The notes under the pieces: generated by a model
Told to the model about the DNA's origin: nothing
What the model saw: only the letters and a program-made list of their open reading frames with translations
Database searches by the model: none
In this document: one piece after another, positions 34,840-43,214 of the stretch
Layout of the letters: every line of letters begins with the position of its first letter
Numbering within the stretch: the stretch's first letter is position 1
Origin: Acidobacteria bacterium Ga0077522
Lineage (GTDB): Bacteria; Acidobacteriota; Vicinamibacteria; Vicinamibacterales; Vicinamibacteraceae
NCBI GenBank assembly: GCA_001464065.1
Contig: LNDN01000003.1
Coordinates: forward strand, 1-64,000
Length of the DNA stretch: 64,000 bases
Direction: 5' to 3'
Translations under genes and position numbers: made by a program

Positions 34840-35763
34840 CTACTTCTCCATCATGAGCGGCTCGGCCGAGGAGATGTCCACGGCGTCGTCGGTCTGCTGC
34901 GGCATGCGATGGACGTGCTCGAGGCGGGCGACCTTGATGTCCCACGCGAGGCCGAGCATGCGCATGATGCTGATGTTGATGTAGTTGATGTCCAACTCGT
35001 ACCAGGCCAGGCCGTGGCGGGCCGAGACCGGGTGGGCGTGGTGGTTGTTGTGCCAGCCCTCGCCGAAGGTCAGCAGGGCGACCCACCAGTTGTTGGTCGA
35101 GTCGTCCCTGGTCTTGAAGCGGCGCGAGCCCCAGAGGTGCGTCGCCGAGTTCACGAGCCAGGTGGCGTGCAGGCCGTAGGTGGTGCGGAAGAACACGGCC
35201 CACAGCACGTACGGCAACCCGCCGAAGACGGCGAACGCGAGGCCGACGACCACCTGCGGTACCCAGTGCCACTCGGTGAGCCACACGTGGACGGGATCCT
35301 TGCTCAGGTCCGGCACGTAGCGACGCAGCACGGCGGTGTCGTGGTGCATGGCCTTGCCCATGAAGATCCAGCCCATGTGGGCCCAGAAGGTGCCCTCGCG
35401 CGGCGTGTGCGGGTCGCCTTCATGGTCGGAGTGCTGGTGGTGGATGCGGTGCGTCGCCACCCAGAAGATCGGGCCACCTTCGAGGGCGAGCGTGCCGCAC
35501 ACCGTCAGGAAGTACTCGACCCACTTGTAGGTCTTGTAGCCCCGGTGCGTCAGCAGCCGGTGGTACGCCATGCCGATGCCGAGGCTGCCGGCGACGAACC
35601 ACATGATCGCCGCCGCCAGCATGGCGCCGTAGTCGATGTAGAAAAAGGCCGCGATGGCGCCGATGTGGAACGCCGTCATCGCGACGATGGTGATCCAGTT
35701 GTAGCCGTGGCCGGCGGCAGCCTTGCGGCCATAGAGCGACGTGACTTTGACAGGGGCACTCAT
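34840..35763 (-). CDS. Acyl-CoA / acyl-lipid delta-9-type fatty acid desaturase
   Basis: 307-aa membrane desaturase introducing a double bond in acyl chains. All three histidine boxes are present: AYHRLLTHRGYK (HxxxxH), THRIHHQHSDHEGDPHTP (HxxHH) and GEGWHNNHHAHPVSARHG (HxxHH). Four hydrophobic segments (TIVAMTAFHIGAIAAFFYI, AAAIMWFVAGSLGIGMAYH and two around residues 165-210) fit the stearoyl-CoA desaturase topology. The ATG at 35763 gives a normal N-terminus; the ORF-track start 26 codons upstream is not needed. A strong hairpin terminator follows. No cytochrome b5 or reductase partner is next to it. Confidence 0.94.
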   Translation of the reverse strand: MSAPVKVTSLYGRKAAAGHGYNWITIVAMTAFHIGAIAAFFYIDYGAMLAAAIMWFVAGSLGIGMAYHRLLTHRGYKTYKWVEYFLTVCGTLALEGGPIFWVATHRIHHQHSDHEGDPHTPREGTFWAHMGWIFMGKAMHHDTAVLRRYVPDLSKDPVHVWLTEWHWVPQVVVGLAFAVFGGLPYVLWAVFFRTTYGLHATWLVNSATHLWGSRRFKTRDDSTNNWWVALLTFGEGWHNNHHAHPVSARHGLAWYELDINYINISIMRMLGLAWDIKVARLEHVHRMPQQTDDAVDISSAEPLMMEK

Positions 35764-35812
35764 GGAGTCACAACGATGCCACGGCCCGTGCCGACGCTCT
35801 GTAATAGTTCTG

Positions 35813-36838
35813 TCAGGGCACCGGACCACCCCCGGAGGCACCCCGTCCCGACGCCGGTCGGAGCGGCATGGCGATCGGGCGGAAGGGCGCGGCGGACGCG
35901 CCGCGGAACCTCAGTGAGGCCGCGACGAAGGCGAACTCGTGGAGTCCGTCGCGTGCCAGACCCTCGAGGTCCACGACTTCCACGATGGGGACGCCGCGCT
36001 GGGCGAGCAGGTAGGTGTGCACAGGCACCCACGAATGGCCGGGCTCGACGGGGAAGTGCTCGAGGCTCAGGTTGTCGCCGCCGATGACCATGGCCTGTCG
36101 GTCCTCGGCCAGCCAGCGCGCCGCCTCCAGCGACAGCCCCGGTTGCTGCAGGACATACCGGTCGACGTCGGGCCACGTCGTCATCCGCCCACCCCTGATG
36201 AGCACGACATCGCCGGGCTGGAGGGCCACGCGCTGCCGCCGGAGCGCGCCCTGCAGGTCCGCTGCCGAGATGCGATAGCCGTCGGGCAGCACCGGCACGC
36301 CCTTGAAGCCGGCCACGTCGATCAGCACGCCGCGCGCGACGATGGGCGGGAACTTCTCGACGCCGGCGCGCTTCCAGCCGCGGTCCCCCAGGTGTTCGTC
36401 GGCCGCGTATCCATTCCAGATGGCGCCCTGCAGGCCGAAGTGGTTCAGGGCGTCGATGTGCGTGCCGGTGTGGGTGTACATCGAGATCGCGTCACCGGTG
36501 TAGGCCACCGCGGCATTCTGCGCGGCGCCGACGCCCGCCGGATCGTCGACGGCGGTCCCGCGTGGCGAGTGCGTCAGCCAGTACTGGTAGCGCGGGTCAC
36601 CGAGCAGGTGCCAGCTGGGCATGCCCACGAAGTACTCGACCGAGAGGTCGTACAGGCGACTGGCGTCGGCCCGCGCCAGGATGGCCTGCCGCGACTGCGC
36701 CGTCATCATGTTCAGCGTGCCGATCTCGTCGGCTGGGCCCCAGGGACTGCGCGACGGGTGGGTGGGGGATGGCATCGGCGCGGCGTGCGCCGCGGCGATG
36801 GCGATGGTGAGCGGAACGGCCAGCAGACGGGACGGCAT
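35813..36838 (-). CDS. Exported cyclase-family (kynurenine-formamidase-like) metal hydrolase
   Basis: 341-aa protein of the cyclase family, which includes metal-dependent kynurenine formamidases and isatin hydrolases. N-terminal signal: LLAVPLTIAIAAAHAAPMPS. Metal-binding signature: MYTHTGTHIDALNHFG (HxGTHxD). Other blocks: ADEIGTLNMMTAQSRQAIL, YDLSVEYFVGMPSW, GVLIDVAGFKG, VVLIRGGR and GGDNLSLEHFP. The exported form with an N-terminal DEIGTLN block belongs to the larger cyclase subgroup of uncertain substrate. Two palindromic sites lie between its start and the upstream MarR-family gene, so repression by that protein is likely. Confidence 0.88.
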   Translation of the reverse strand: MPSRLLAVPLTIAIAAAHAAPMPSPTHPSRSPWGPADEIGTLNMMTAQSRQAILARADASRLYDLSVEYFVGMPSWHLLGDPRYQYWLTHSPRGTAVDDPAGVGAAQNAAVAYTGDAISMYTHTGTHIDALNHFGLQGAIWNGYAADEHLGDRGWKRAGVEKFPPIVARGVLIDVAGFKGVPVLPDGYRISAADLQGALRRQRVALQPGDVVLIRGGRMTTWPDVDRYVLQQPGLSLEAARWLAEDRQAMVIGGDNLSLEHFPVEPGHSWVPVHTYLLAQRGVPIVEVVDLEGLARDGLHEFAFVAASLRFRGASAAPFRPIAMPLRPASGRGASGGGPVP

Positions 36839-36885
36839 GAGGACACTCCTGAGGGAAGAGCGGCGACCAATGGACGGCATTCAAG

Positions 36886-36913
36886 TGTTGTCGACAACAT
36901 GTGTTGTCAACAC
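36886..36913. promoter_or_regulatory. Twin palindromic operator (probable MarR-family binding sites)
   Basis: TGTTGTCGACAACA (36886-36899) is a perfect 14-bp palindrome, and GTGTTG-T-CAACAC (36901-36913) a second one about 14.5 bp away centre to centre. Both contain the TTGT-N-ACAA type core usual for MarR-family dimers. They sit between the marR-like gene and the cyclase start. Confidence 0.7.
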
Positions 36914-36955
36914 GAAATAGAGACGGGAACTCGGCGCCGGAGGTTCCTGCCGGTG

Positions 36956-37414
36956 TCAGCGGGCGAGGGCGTCGAGCGTCGCGGCCAGCGCTTCGACCTG
37001 GGCGCGCCCGAGCGGCTTCAGCACGGCGTCCTGCAACGCGACCACCTCCGGATCCACGGCGGCCAGGAGCGTACGGCCCTTGTCGGTGATGCGTGCGACG
37101 GACAGGCGGCGATTGTCGGCCGCCCAGCCGCGCTCGACCAGCCCCTGTCGGTCCAGGCGATCGAGCAGCCGCGTGACATCCGGGGCGCGGGCGATCAGAC
37201 GATTGGCGATCTCGTAGCGCGGGTGGCCTTCGGGGGGCGCCCCCCGGAGGATGCGCAGCAGGTTGTACTGCGTGTGGGTGATCCCGTGCCGCTGGCAGAC
37301 CGCGTCGAGTTGCAGACCGACGCGCTCGGCCACGACGAGCAGGCCCACGAACGCCGACTCGCGGGCATTCCTGAATCGTCGCTGCTGCAGCGTGCCCTTG
37401 ATGCCCCCGGCCAT
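36956..37414 (-). CDS. MarR-family transcriptional regulator
   Basis: 152-aa winged-HTH repressor. ESAFVGLLVVAERVGLQLDA forms the dimer helix, HGITHTQYNLLRILRGAP the start of the DNA-binding lobe, YEIANRLIARAPDVTRLLDR the recognition helix, and LVERGWAADNRRLSVARITD the beta-wing. The ATG at 37414 (MAGGIKGTL) is the natural start; the ORF-track start adds 32 residues lacking family similarity. Directly upstream of the cyclase gene with twin palindromes between, so it probably controls that gene. A GTGTGCACAC palindrome just upstream of its own start may allow autoregulation. Confidence 0.92.
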   Translation of the reverse strand: MAGGIKGTLQQRRFRNARESAFVGLLVVAERVGLQLDAVCQRHGITHTQYNLLRILRGAPPEGHPRYEIANRLIARAPDVTRLLDRLDRQGLVERGWAADNRRLSVARITDKGRTLLAAVDPEVVALQDAVLKPLGRAQVEALAATLDALAR

Positions 37415-37436
37415 GTCGCGTGTCGCACAGTATGTG

Positions 37437-37446
37437 GTGTGCACAC
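37437..37446. promoter_or_regulatory. Palindrome GTGTGCACAC upstream of the MarR gene
   Basis: A perfect 10-bp palindrome 23 bp before the MarR-family start, in a CA/TG-rich stretch. It could be an autoregulatory site; its sequence differs from the twin palindromes downstream of the gene, so this is only a suggestion. Confidence 0.3.
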
Positions 37447-37472
37447 ACGCGTCAAGGCCGAGGGCGCGTGTG

Positions 37473-38918
37473 TCACCGCTTGCCGACGACCGTGATCGTG
37501 TCCATGCCATCGATCGCGGTGCCGCCGTATTCGGGCTTCAGCCGGCCGGTCAGCGTGAGTGACACCGGCCCCGCGGTCGTCGCCGGCAGCGTCGCGGCGA
37601 TGGCCTGCGACGAGAACCTGAGCAGCAGGTCCGGCGTCCCGTCGAGCCCCTGGCCGGCACACCCGGCGCCCACGCCACCGACGTCCACCGTGCGCCACCG
37701 CAGGGCCGGCACGCCGTTCAGGCGCAAGGTCTCCGGCGCGATCGCCCGGATGTCGACGCTGTCGCCGGCCAGCACCGCGGCTGGCAGCACGCCATGTGAG
37801 GCCCGGCTGAACGGATTGCGACAGCTGCCCGGCTTGATGTCGAGCGTCACGCGCCCCGGCATGCCCGTCAACGCGGCGCGGACGACGCGGCCGCGGTTGG
37901 TGATCCAGAGCGCGTGGTCGGGGCCGGTGACGATGGCGCGCGACACCCACACGTCGGCGGTCCCCGGCACGTCGGGCAACTCGTGCAGCGTGACCTGCCC
38001 GTTCCAGGTCATGCGTCCGATGACGTTGACCCGGCTGGAGGTGAACCACAGCGCATCGTCCGGCCCGGTCGTCAGGGCGCCCGGTGCCAGGTTGTTGTCG
38101 CCGTTGTACGTCGGCCTCGGGTAGAGCGGCAGCGGGAACGCGCTCATCACGCCAGCCGTCGTCATCCGCCCGATATGGTCATCCGGCCCGGCCGTGTCCG
38201 CAGCCGTGAACCACAGCGCGTCGTCGGGACCCACCATGAGGGCGCCGACCTGGACGATGAATCGATCGAACGCCGTCAGCTGACCGCTGGTCGTGATGCG
38301 CCAGAGACGGTTGTCGCCGAGGTTCGTGAACCACAGCGCCCCGTCCGGGCCCGCGACGATGTCCGCCGGGTGCGGCCTGCACGTCGGACCACACGGCGGC
38401 ATCGCGTACTCGGTCACCGCGCCATCGGTCGTGATGCGACCGACGCGGTCCGCGAACTCGGTGTACCACAGGGCCCCATCCGGCCCGAGGGTGATGTGCT
38501 GGGGTTGTCGACCCGGGGCCAGTGACAGCTCCGTGATGACGCCGTCGGTCGTGATGCGCCCGATCCGCCCCGGTGCGCTTTCGGTGAACCAGAGCGCTCC
38601 GTCGGGGCCGACGGTGATGTCGCCGATCCCCCGGCCGTTGGGATAGGTCTGGCCGTCGGGCGGCAGCGGGTGGTCGGTCATGACGCCGCTCGTCGTCAGG
38701 CGCACGATCATGTCGCCGGCCGGGAACCACAGGGCACCGTCCGGGCCGACCACGATGGCGGGGCTCCCGCCGCCGAGGGCCGGATGGTGGAACTCGGTGA
38801 AGGTCGGCGCCAACACGGGCTGAGCCCGCGCGAGTGGGGCAGTCGTCAGGACGAGGCTGCCGAGGACACACGTGCCTGCGCGCCGCAGGCGACCGAGCCA
38901 CCAGCGTTGATCCCTCAT
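37473..38918 (-). CDS. Exported Vgb-like (streptogramin-lyase-fold) beta-propeller
   Basis: 481-aa exported propeller. Signal: LGRLRRAGTCVLGSLVLTTA. Seven-bladed Vgb-type repeats, each with GPDGALWFTE or close variants and IGRITTDGVIT (for example VGPDGALWFTESAPGRIGRI, LGPDGALWYTEFADRVGRIT, AGPDGALWFTNLGDNRLWRI). True virginiamycin B lyases use a His in one blade; that residue is not evident, so a resistance function is unlikely. The C-terminal ~110 residues (VTLDIKPGSCRNPFSRASHG, VLPAAVLAGDSVDIRAIAPE) form a separate beta domain seen on secreted proteins. A GGAGGGAGG stretch before the ATG is a strong ribosome-binding site. Confidence 0.87.
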   Translation of the reverse strand: MRDQRWWLGRLRRAGTCVLGSLVLTTAPLARAQPVLAPTFTEFHHPALGGGSPAIVVGPDGALWFPAGDMIVRLTTSGVMTDHPLPPDGQTYPNGRGIGDITVGPDGALWFTESAPGRIGRITTDGVITELSLAPGRQPQHITLGPDGALWYTEFADRVGRITTDGAVTEYAMPPCGPTCRPHPADIVAGPDGALWFTNLGDNRLWRITTSGQLTAFDRFIVQVGALMVGPDDALWFTAADTAGPDDHIGRMTTAGVMSAFPLPLYPRPTYNGDNNLAPGALTTGPDDALWFTSSRVNVIGRMTWNGQVTLHELPDVPGTADVWVSRAIVTGPDHALWITNRGRVVRAALTGMPGRVTLDIKPGSCRNPFSRASHGVLPAAVLAGDSVDIRAIAPETLRLNGVPALRWRTVDVGGVGAGCAGQGLDGTPDLLLRFSSQAIAATLPATTAGPVSLTLTGRLKPEYGGTAIDGMDTITVVGKR

Positions 38919-39079
38919 GGTGTCCCTCCCTCCTGGTGCCGCAGTGTGCCGGCACGCATGCGTGCACCGGTACTGCTGCAAGTGCGACGCCAGAGGGAGG
39001 CCGCATCAGGACGGGCGCTTCGCGGGGGTGACACCCCGAGGTGGGGAGGATCCCGGAGCGGTGGCGGACTTTCGCCGGC

Positions 39080-40873
39080 CTACCGCCGTCTCGGAATCGC
39101 GTAGCGCTCGTCGTCGACGCCGAACACGTGCAGCATGCCGGACTCGGTGCCGACGTACACCTGCCCGAGGCCACTCCACAGACTGCCCGTCGACGCGCGG
39201 CCGGTCATCGTCGGACCGCTCGACCACAACCGCGTGCCGGTGGTGCCGTCGTAGGCGTGCAGCGTGGCGCCGGTGGCGGCCGCGCCGGCTCTGGCGGGTG
39301 CACCGGTGCCAAGCGCGAAGACCACGCCATTGACGATGAGGGGCGTGGCGGGAGCGGTGAGCGCGCCGGAGGTCCACACGGGGTCGAGCGCGAGCGTCCC
39401 GGACGTCTCGCGCACGGCGAGCGCGACGACACCGCCGCGCGCCGCGAGACCGTTCGTGCGCGGCACCGCCGTGGCCAGCGGCCCGCTCACGGGCACGAGG
39501 ATCTGCGTGGTCGCCTCCTGCTGCCAGAGGGCGATGGCGTCGCGGGTCACCGACGCGCCCCTGCCGGCAAGAGGGACCGAGGTCGCCAGCGCCGTGGCGT
39601 GGTCGGCGCCGCCGAGAGACGCGGCATCGAGCAGCACCACGCGGCCGTCCTTCGTGGCCGCAGCAACGATCTCGCGGTCACCCTGGCGGAAGACCGAGGG
39701 GCCGGTGGCGAAGTCGGCGTCGGGCCGCGTGAACCAGTCCGTCACGGCCAGGGTCTTCGGGTCGAGGGCCACGATGGCGTTGGCCTTGCCATCGCCGGTG
39801 ACGGTGCCCGCACCCACGGCGACGAGCAGCCTGCCGTGCGAGGTGACGGCGACCGGACCGGCCACGGGACCGCCGTTGGTCGGCCAGGACACGACCGGCT
39901 TGGCGTCGCTGTCGAGATCGATCGCCCAGACTGCGTCAGGCGTGCCGCCACAGGCGCCGGTGGTGGCGGCGTACAGGGTGGTGTCCACGGCCACCGGGGC
40001 CGTCCATCGCGCACCGCGCGGCAGGAAGCGCGCCGGGCGCTGCAGATCCTTGCCCGACGTCAGGCCGAGCACGCGCAACCGGCCGTCGCGCGCGATGACG
40101 TAGACGACCCCCGAGGGCCTGGCGAGCGCTCCCGTTGGGGGCGACGCTGGCGGCGGTGCGCCCGGGATGAAGCCCGGCGGGCGAGCGGTGGTGGTCGCCG
40201 TGGTGGTGGCGGCTGCCGACGAGGCTGCTGGAGCGCCTGCGGCTGGAGTGCCCGCTGCTGGCGAGCCCGCAGCGACCGCGCTGCCCGGAGGCGTCGCGGG
40301 CCTCGCGGCGGCCTGCGCCTGGCGGCGTACGACGTCCACCGGGGCCCCCTCACCGGGGCGCCCCAACTGGGTCCGGTAGCCGACGCCTGGAGGACCCGCG
40401 GGCCGCGCCAGCGGGTTGGCCGTTGCCGAGGCGTCGAGTGGCACGATGCGCGTCGCCGCGGCCGTCACCGCCCCCGCGCAGGCCGGCAGGGTCGCGGCCT
40501 CCTCGAGGTCGAGCGCGCGTTCCCACACCACGAAGCCGTTGTCGTTGTCGAGGCCGTAGACGCGGTCGCCCGCGCCGGTGACGACCGACATCGGCACGAA
40601 CAGCGTGACACCGCTCGCCGTCACGCCCTGGCCGAAGCCTCCCGAGACACCCGCGGCGCGTCCGAGCCGGGCGTGCCACTGCTCGGCGAAGCCGGGCCCG
40701 CTCAGTGCTGCGACCGAGATCTTGTCGTCCACGCGCACCCAGGACGTGCGCTGCGCATCGGCCAGCGGGACGAACCATCGCGTGCCGCCGCGCCCGACCT
40801 GGGCGAGGCCGACGCTGCCGGAGACGATGCACGCGAGTGCGAGCAGGGACCATCGATGAGCGCGCATGGTCAT
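39080..40873 (-). CDS. Exported PQQ-like (quinoprotein-fold) beta-propeller protein
   Basis: 597-aa exported protein. Signal: HRWSLLALACIVSGSVGLAQ. Propeller blades carry VYGLDNDNGFVVWERALDLE, DAVWAIDLDSDAKPVVSW, NAIVALDPKTLAVTDWF and LHAYDGTTGTRLWSSGPTMT, the tryptophan-docking style of PQQ enzymes but without an evident catalytic Asp or adjacent-Cys pair. An Ala/Pro/Thr-rich linker of about 70 residues (PPGSAVAAGSPAAGTPAAGA) interrupts the propeller. The start ATG overlaps the stop of the upstream paralogous gene (TGATG), so they are translationally coupled. Confidence 0.85.
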   Translation of the reverse strand: MTMRAHRWSLLALACIVSGSVGLAQVGRGGTRWFVPLADAQRTSWVRVDDKISVAALSGPGFAEQWHARLGRAAGVSGGFGQGVTASGVTLFVPMSVVTGAGDRVYGLDNDNGFVVWERALDLEEAATLPACAGAVTAAATRIVPLDASATANPLARPAGPPGVGYRTQLGRPGEGAPVDVVRRQAQAAARPATPPGSAVAAGSPAAGTPAAGAPAASSAAATTTATTTARPPGFIPGAPPPASPPTGALARPSGVVYVIARDGRLRVLGLTSGKDLQRPARFLPRGARWTAPVAVDTTLYAATTGACGGTPDAVWAIDLDSDAKPVVSWPTNGGPVAGPVAVTSHGRLLVAVGAGTVTGDGKANAIVALDPKTLAVTDWFTRPDADFATGPSVFRQGDREIVAAATKDGRVVLLDAASLGGADHATALATSVPLAGRGASVTRDAIALWQQEATTQILVPVSGPLATAVPRTNGLAARGGVVALAVRETSGTLALDPVWTSGALTAPATPLIVNGVVFALGTGAPARAGAAATGATLHAYDGTTGTRLWSSGPTMTGRASTGSLWSGLGQVYVGTESGMLHVFGVDDERYAIPRRR

Positions 40874-42453
40874 CAGTCCTGACGAGGAATGCCGAAGCAG
40901 TAGAGGGTGCCGTCGAAGGTGGCGAGGTAGACGCGACCGTTGGCCACGGTGAGCCCGCTGAAGTGATTCCAGGAGGCGATCTGGTCGCCGCTGGACCAGA
41001 GCTCCTTGCCGGTCTTGCCGTCGAGGGCGTAGATCGCCGCGCGTCTCGACCCGGCGATGCGCCGCACCGGACCCGAGCTCAGGCCTCCGCCATAGACGGG
41101 ACCGCCAGGCTCGTCCCAGCCCTTCTCGGGCATCACCTGCGAGGCGTCTTCGCCAGCGGCATACGCGAACACGATGCCGTTGGCGATGACGACTTCCTCG
41201 GCCAGATCCATGTCGCGCGAGAGCCATGCCGGCACCAGTCGCCAGCCCTCGGGGCGCTGACGCACCGTGAAGGCGGCGACGCCGCCGCCGCGGGGACGGG
41301 CGTGTTCGAGCGGCGCCTTGAAGGTGCGGCTCACCGGCCCCCAGAACGGCGCGAGAACCCACTGCGTGCCCGCCCCATCCTTCCAGGCGCCGAGCGCGCC
41401 CCACACACCCTGTCCATCGAACGCGGCCTGATCGTTGCAGATGAGCGGCGTCGTGTGCAGCGTCGTCCGGTGGTCCTCGCCACCCAGGGCATCGCGGTCC
41501 AGCAGCCAGAGGCGGCACTCCTTGCTCGTACCCACGAGGAAGCGACGGCCGCGGTGATCGAAGGCGATCGGCGTGGTGTTGACGTCGAGATCCCGCCGCC
41601 ACAGCCAGTTCGCGTTCGGCGCGCCGAAGAAGTCGGCCAGCTGCAACTGCTTCATCGCATCGAGCCGGACACCGACGATGCCGTTGCCGAGACGACGGGT
41701 GATCGGGTCGAACATCGCATCACCGGTGCCGAGGAACACGCGACCTTCGGCATCGATGGAGGCGCCGCGTCGTCCCCACAATCCGCCACCCGAGGGAATG
41801 AACGCGCTCACCACCTGACTGGCGAGATCGAACGAGTAGAAGGCGTTGGTGAGCCCGCCGCACCCCTGGGCCGTGGCGGTGTAGATCACGCCGTTGTGCA
41901 GGTTCAGCGCGTAGGGCTTGCCGCCCCCCGGAATGAACAGCGCCGGTGGCGCCGTGTCGGTCCCATCGGCGAGATTGAGCTGACGCAGGCGGCCGTCCCA
42001 GGAGACGGCGTAGATCGTGTAGGTGCCCGGCGACGTCTGCGCCATGGTCGGCACCGCCGTCAGGCCGCCAGGGCACAGCGTGTCGTCGGTGCGGCCCTCG
42101 CTCGTGAGCGTGCTGTCGAAGCGGCGGTGCCAGATCTGTCGACCCGTAGCCACGTCGATGCCCCACAGGTCGTCTGACACGCCGGCGACGACCGCGAGCT
42201 CCCGCACACCGGCCGTCGTCTGCACCTTCTCGGCCACCAGCGGCGCGAACAGGTTGTGCATCGCCCGCGGCTTGCTGTCCAGTTTCGTCGTCCAGAGCAG
42301 CGTGGACGCGCCCACGTTGGCTGGCGTGAAGACGCGTTCGTCGCGGACCCAGCCCGTCCGCTGCGTGTCTACGCCTTCGGTCAGGAAGTCGGAGGCCAGC
42401 CCCGTCGCCCCCACCGCCACCAGCCACACCAACGTCAGCTTCGCAGCCTGCAT
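40873..42453 (-). CDS. Exported PQQ-like (quinoprotein-fold) beta-propeller protein
   Basis: 526-aa exported protein and distant paralogue of the gene that follows it. Signal: AAKLTLVWLVAVGATGLA. The N-terminus DFLTEGVDTQRTGWVRDERV is typical of PQQ-binding-like propellers. Blades: DLWGIDVATGRQIWHRRFDS, YTIYAVSWDGRLRQLNLADG, IYALDGKTGKELWSSGDQIA and a closing YLATFDGTLYCFG. No lipobox or heme motif. Whether it is an enzyme or an assembly/binding propeller cannot be decided. First gene of the pair; a TATGAT box lies about 34 bp upstream, back to back with the promoter of the cytochrome-HhH gene. Confidence 0.86.
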   Translation of the reverse strand: MQAAKLTLVWLVAVGATGLASDFLTEGVDTQRTGWVRDERVFTPANVGASTLLWTTKLDSKPRAMHNLFAPLVAEKVQTTAGVRELAVVAGVSDDLWGIDVATGRQIWHRRFDSTLTSEGRTDDTLCPGGLTAVPTMAQTSPGTYTIYAVSWDGRLRQLNLADGTDTAPPALFIPGGGKPYALNLHNGVIYTATAQGCGGLTNAFYSFDLASQVVSAFIPSGGGLWGRRGASIDAEGRVFLGTGDAMFDPITRRLGNGIVGVRLDAMKQLQLADFFGAPNANWLWRRDLDVNTTPIAFDHRGRRFLVGTSKECRLWLLDRDALGGEDHRTTLHTTPLICNDQAAFDGQGVWGALGAWKDGAGTQWVLAPFWGPVSRTFKAPLEHARPRGGGVAAFTVRQRPEGWRLVPAWLSRDMDLAEEVVIANGIVFAYAAGEDASQVMPEKGWDEPGGPVYGGGLSSGPVRRIAGSRRAAIYALDGKTGKELWSSGDQIASWNHFSGLTVANGRVYLATFDGTLYCFGIPRQD

Positions 42454-42486
42454 GTGTCCCCGCCTCTCGCTGTCCACGGCCCGGGC

Positions 42487-42492
42487 ATCATA
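42487..42492 (-). promoter_or_regulatory. Predicted -10 box TATGAT for the quinoprotein pair
   Basis: TATGAT on the minus strand, 33 bp before the start of the first propeller gene, in a divergent intergenic region. Confidence 0.45.
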
Positions 42493-42529
42493 GACGAGAC
42501 GTGGCGATCGCGGGGATGCCGTGGTCGGC

Positions 42530-42535
42530 TAGAAT
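42530..42535 (+). promoter_or_regulatory. Predicted -10 box TAGAAT for the cytochrome-HhH gene
   Basis: TAGAAT 52 bp before the ATG, leaving a normal leader that contains GGAGG. Confidence 0.45.
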
Positions 42536-42587
42536 TCGCCTGTCGCGCAGCAGCCTCGGGGACCAGCGGTCGCGACGGAGGTGTGCA

Positions 42588-43133
42588 ATGGCGGTGCAGT
42601 GGGGAATGACAGGCGCCCTGGTGGCGGTGTGGCTCGCGTCGACCGTGGCAATGTCGGCGCGTCAGGTTCCGGCCTCGGCCCAGCCTCCGGCTCCCGGCGT
42701 GGTGATGCTGGTGCCGTCCGGCGAAGGCCTGCCCGACGGACCGGGCAAGGACGTCACCGTGCGGTCGTGCGGCACCTGCCACGAAGCGCGCCGCGCCGCG
42801 TCGGCGCGCCTGACCCGCGCCGGCTGGGCGGCGGTGATCGACAGCATGATGGGCCGTGGCGCCATCATCGCGCCCGATCAGGTGCCGGTCGTGCTCGACT
42901 ACCTGTCGACGCACTTCCTCGGCGAGGCGGCGCAGCCGCTGAACATCAACACGGCGCCGCAGATCGACTTCGAGTCCGGCGGTGGGCTGTTGCGCCGCGA
43001 GGCGGCGGCCGTGGTGCGCTACCGCGAGAAGTACGGGCGATTCAAGTCGGTGGACGACTTGCGGAAGGTGCCGGGCGTCGACTTCCGCAAGATCGACGCC
43101 CGTCGATCCGCCTTCATCGTCGTTGTCGGGTAG
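42588..43133 (+). CDS. Exported c-type heme / helix-hairpin-helix fusion protein
   Basis: 181-aa exported protein. Signal/anchor: GMTGALVAVWLASTVAMSA. Residues about 45-115 are a minimal cytochrome-c-like region with the heme motif in VRSCGTCHEARRA and GWAAVIDSMMGRGAII. Residues about 120-181 are a ComEA-type helix-hairpin-helix (PLNINTAPQIDF, VRYREKYGRFKSVDDLRKVP, GVDFRKIDARRSAFIVV). HhH domains of this type bind DNA in ComEA; the fusion to a heme domain is uncommon. Divergent from the quinoprotein pair, whose electrons it could accept. GGAGG precedes the ATG. The stop TAG is provided by a REP-like element. Confidence 0.82.
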   Translation: MAVQWGMTGALVAVWLASTVAMSARQVPASAQPPAPGVVMLVPSGEGLPDGPGKDVTVRSCGTCHEARRAASARLTRAGWAAVIDSMMGRGAIIAPDQVPVVLDYLSTHFLGEAAQPLNINTAPQIDFESGGGLLRREAAAVVRYREKYGRFKSVDDLRKVPGVDFRKIDARRSAFIVVVG

Positions 43134-43146
43134 GGCCGGCTCCCGG
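43128..43146. repeat. REP-like element, partial copy
   Basis: GGGTAGGGCCGGCTC followed by CCGG, the arm of a REP-like element that abuts the next copy. It contains the TAG stop codon of the cytochrome-HhH gene. Confidence 0.6.
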
Positions 43147-43172
43147 GGTAGGGCTGGCTCTCCGAGCCGGCC
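43146..43172 (-). repeat. REP-like hairpin element, reverse orientation
   Basis: GGGTAGGG leads into a hairpin with arms GGCTGGCTC and GAGCCGGCC around a TCC loop (one G-U type position). It is the reverse-oriented partner of the copy at 43178. Confidence 0.7.
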
Positions 43173-43177
43173 GTCAC

Positions 43178-43204
43178 GGCCCGTTCGGAGAACGGGCCCT
43201 ACCC
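43178..43204 (+). repeat. REP-like hairpin element
   Basis: Perfect 9-bp stem GGCCCGTTC / GAACGGGCC around GGA, followed by CTACCC. Separated by 5 nt from the reverse copy, giving a REPIN-like inverted pair. Confidence 0.75.
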
Positions 43205-43214
43205 TCACGCTGAC

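Noticed and set aside
37473-38918. Streptogramin resistance gene vgb
   Set aside because: Only the propeller fold is shared; the protein is exported, has an added domain and the lyase His is not evident.
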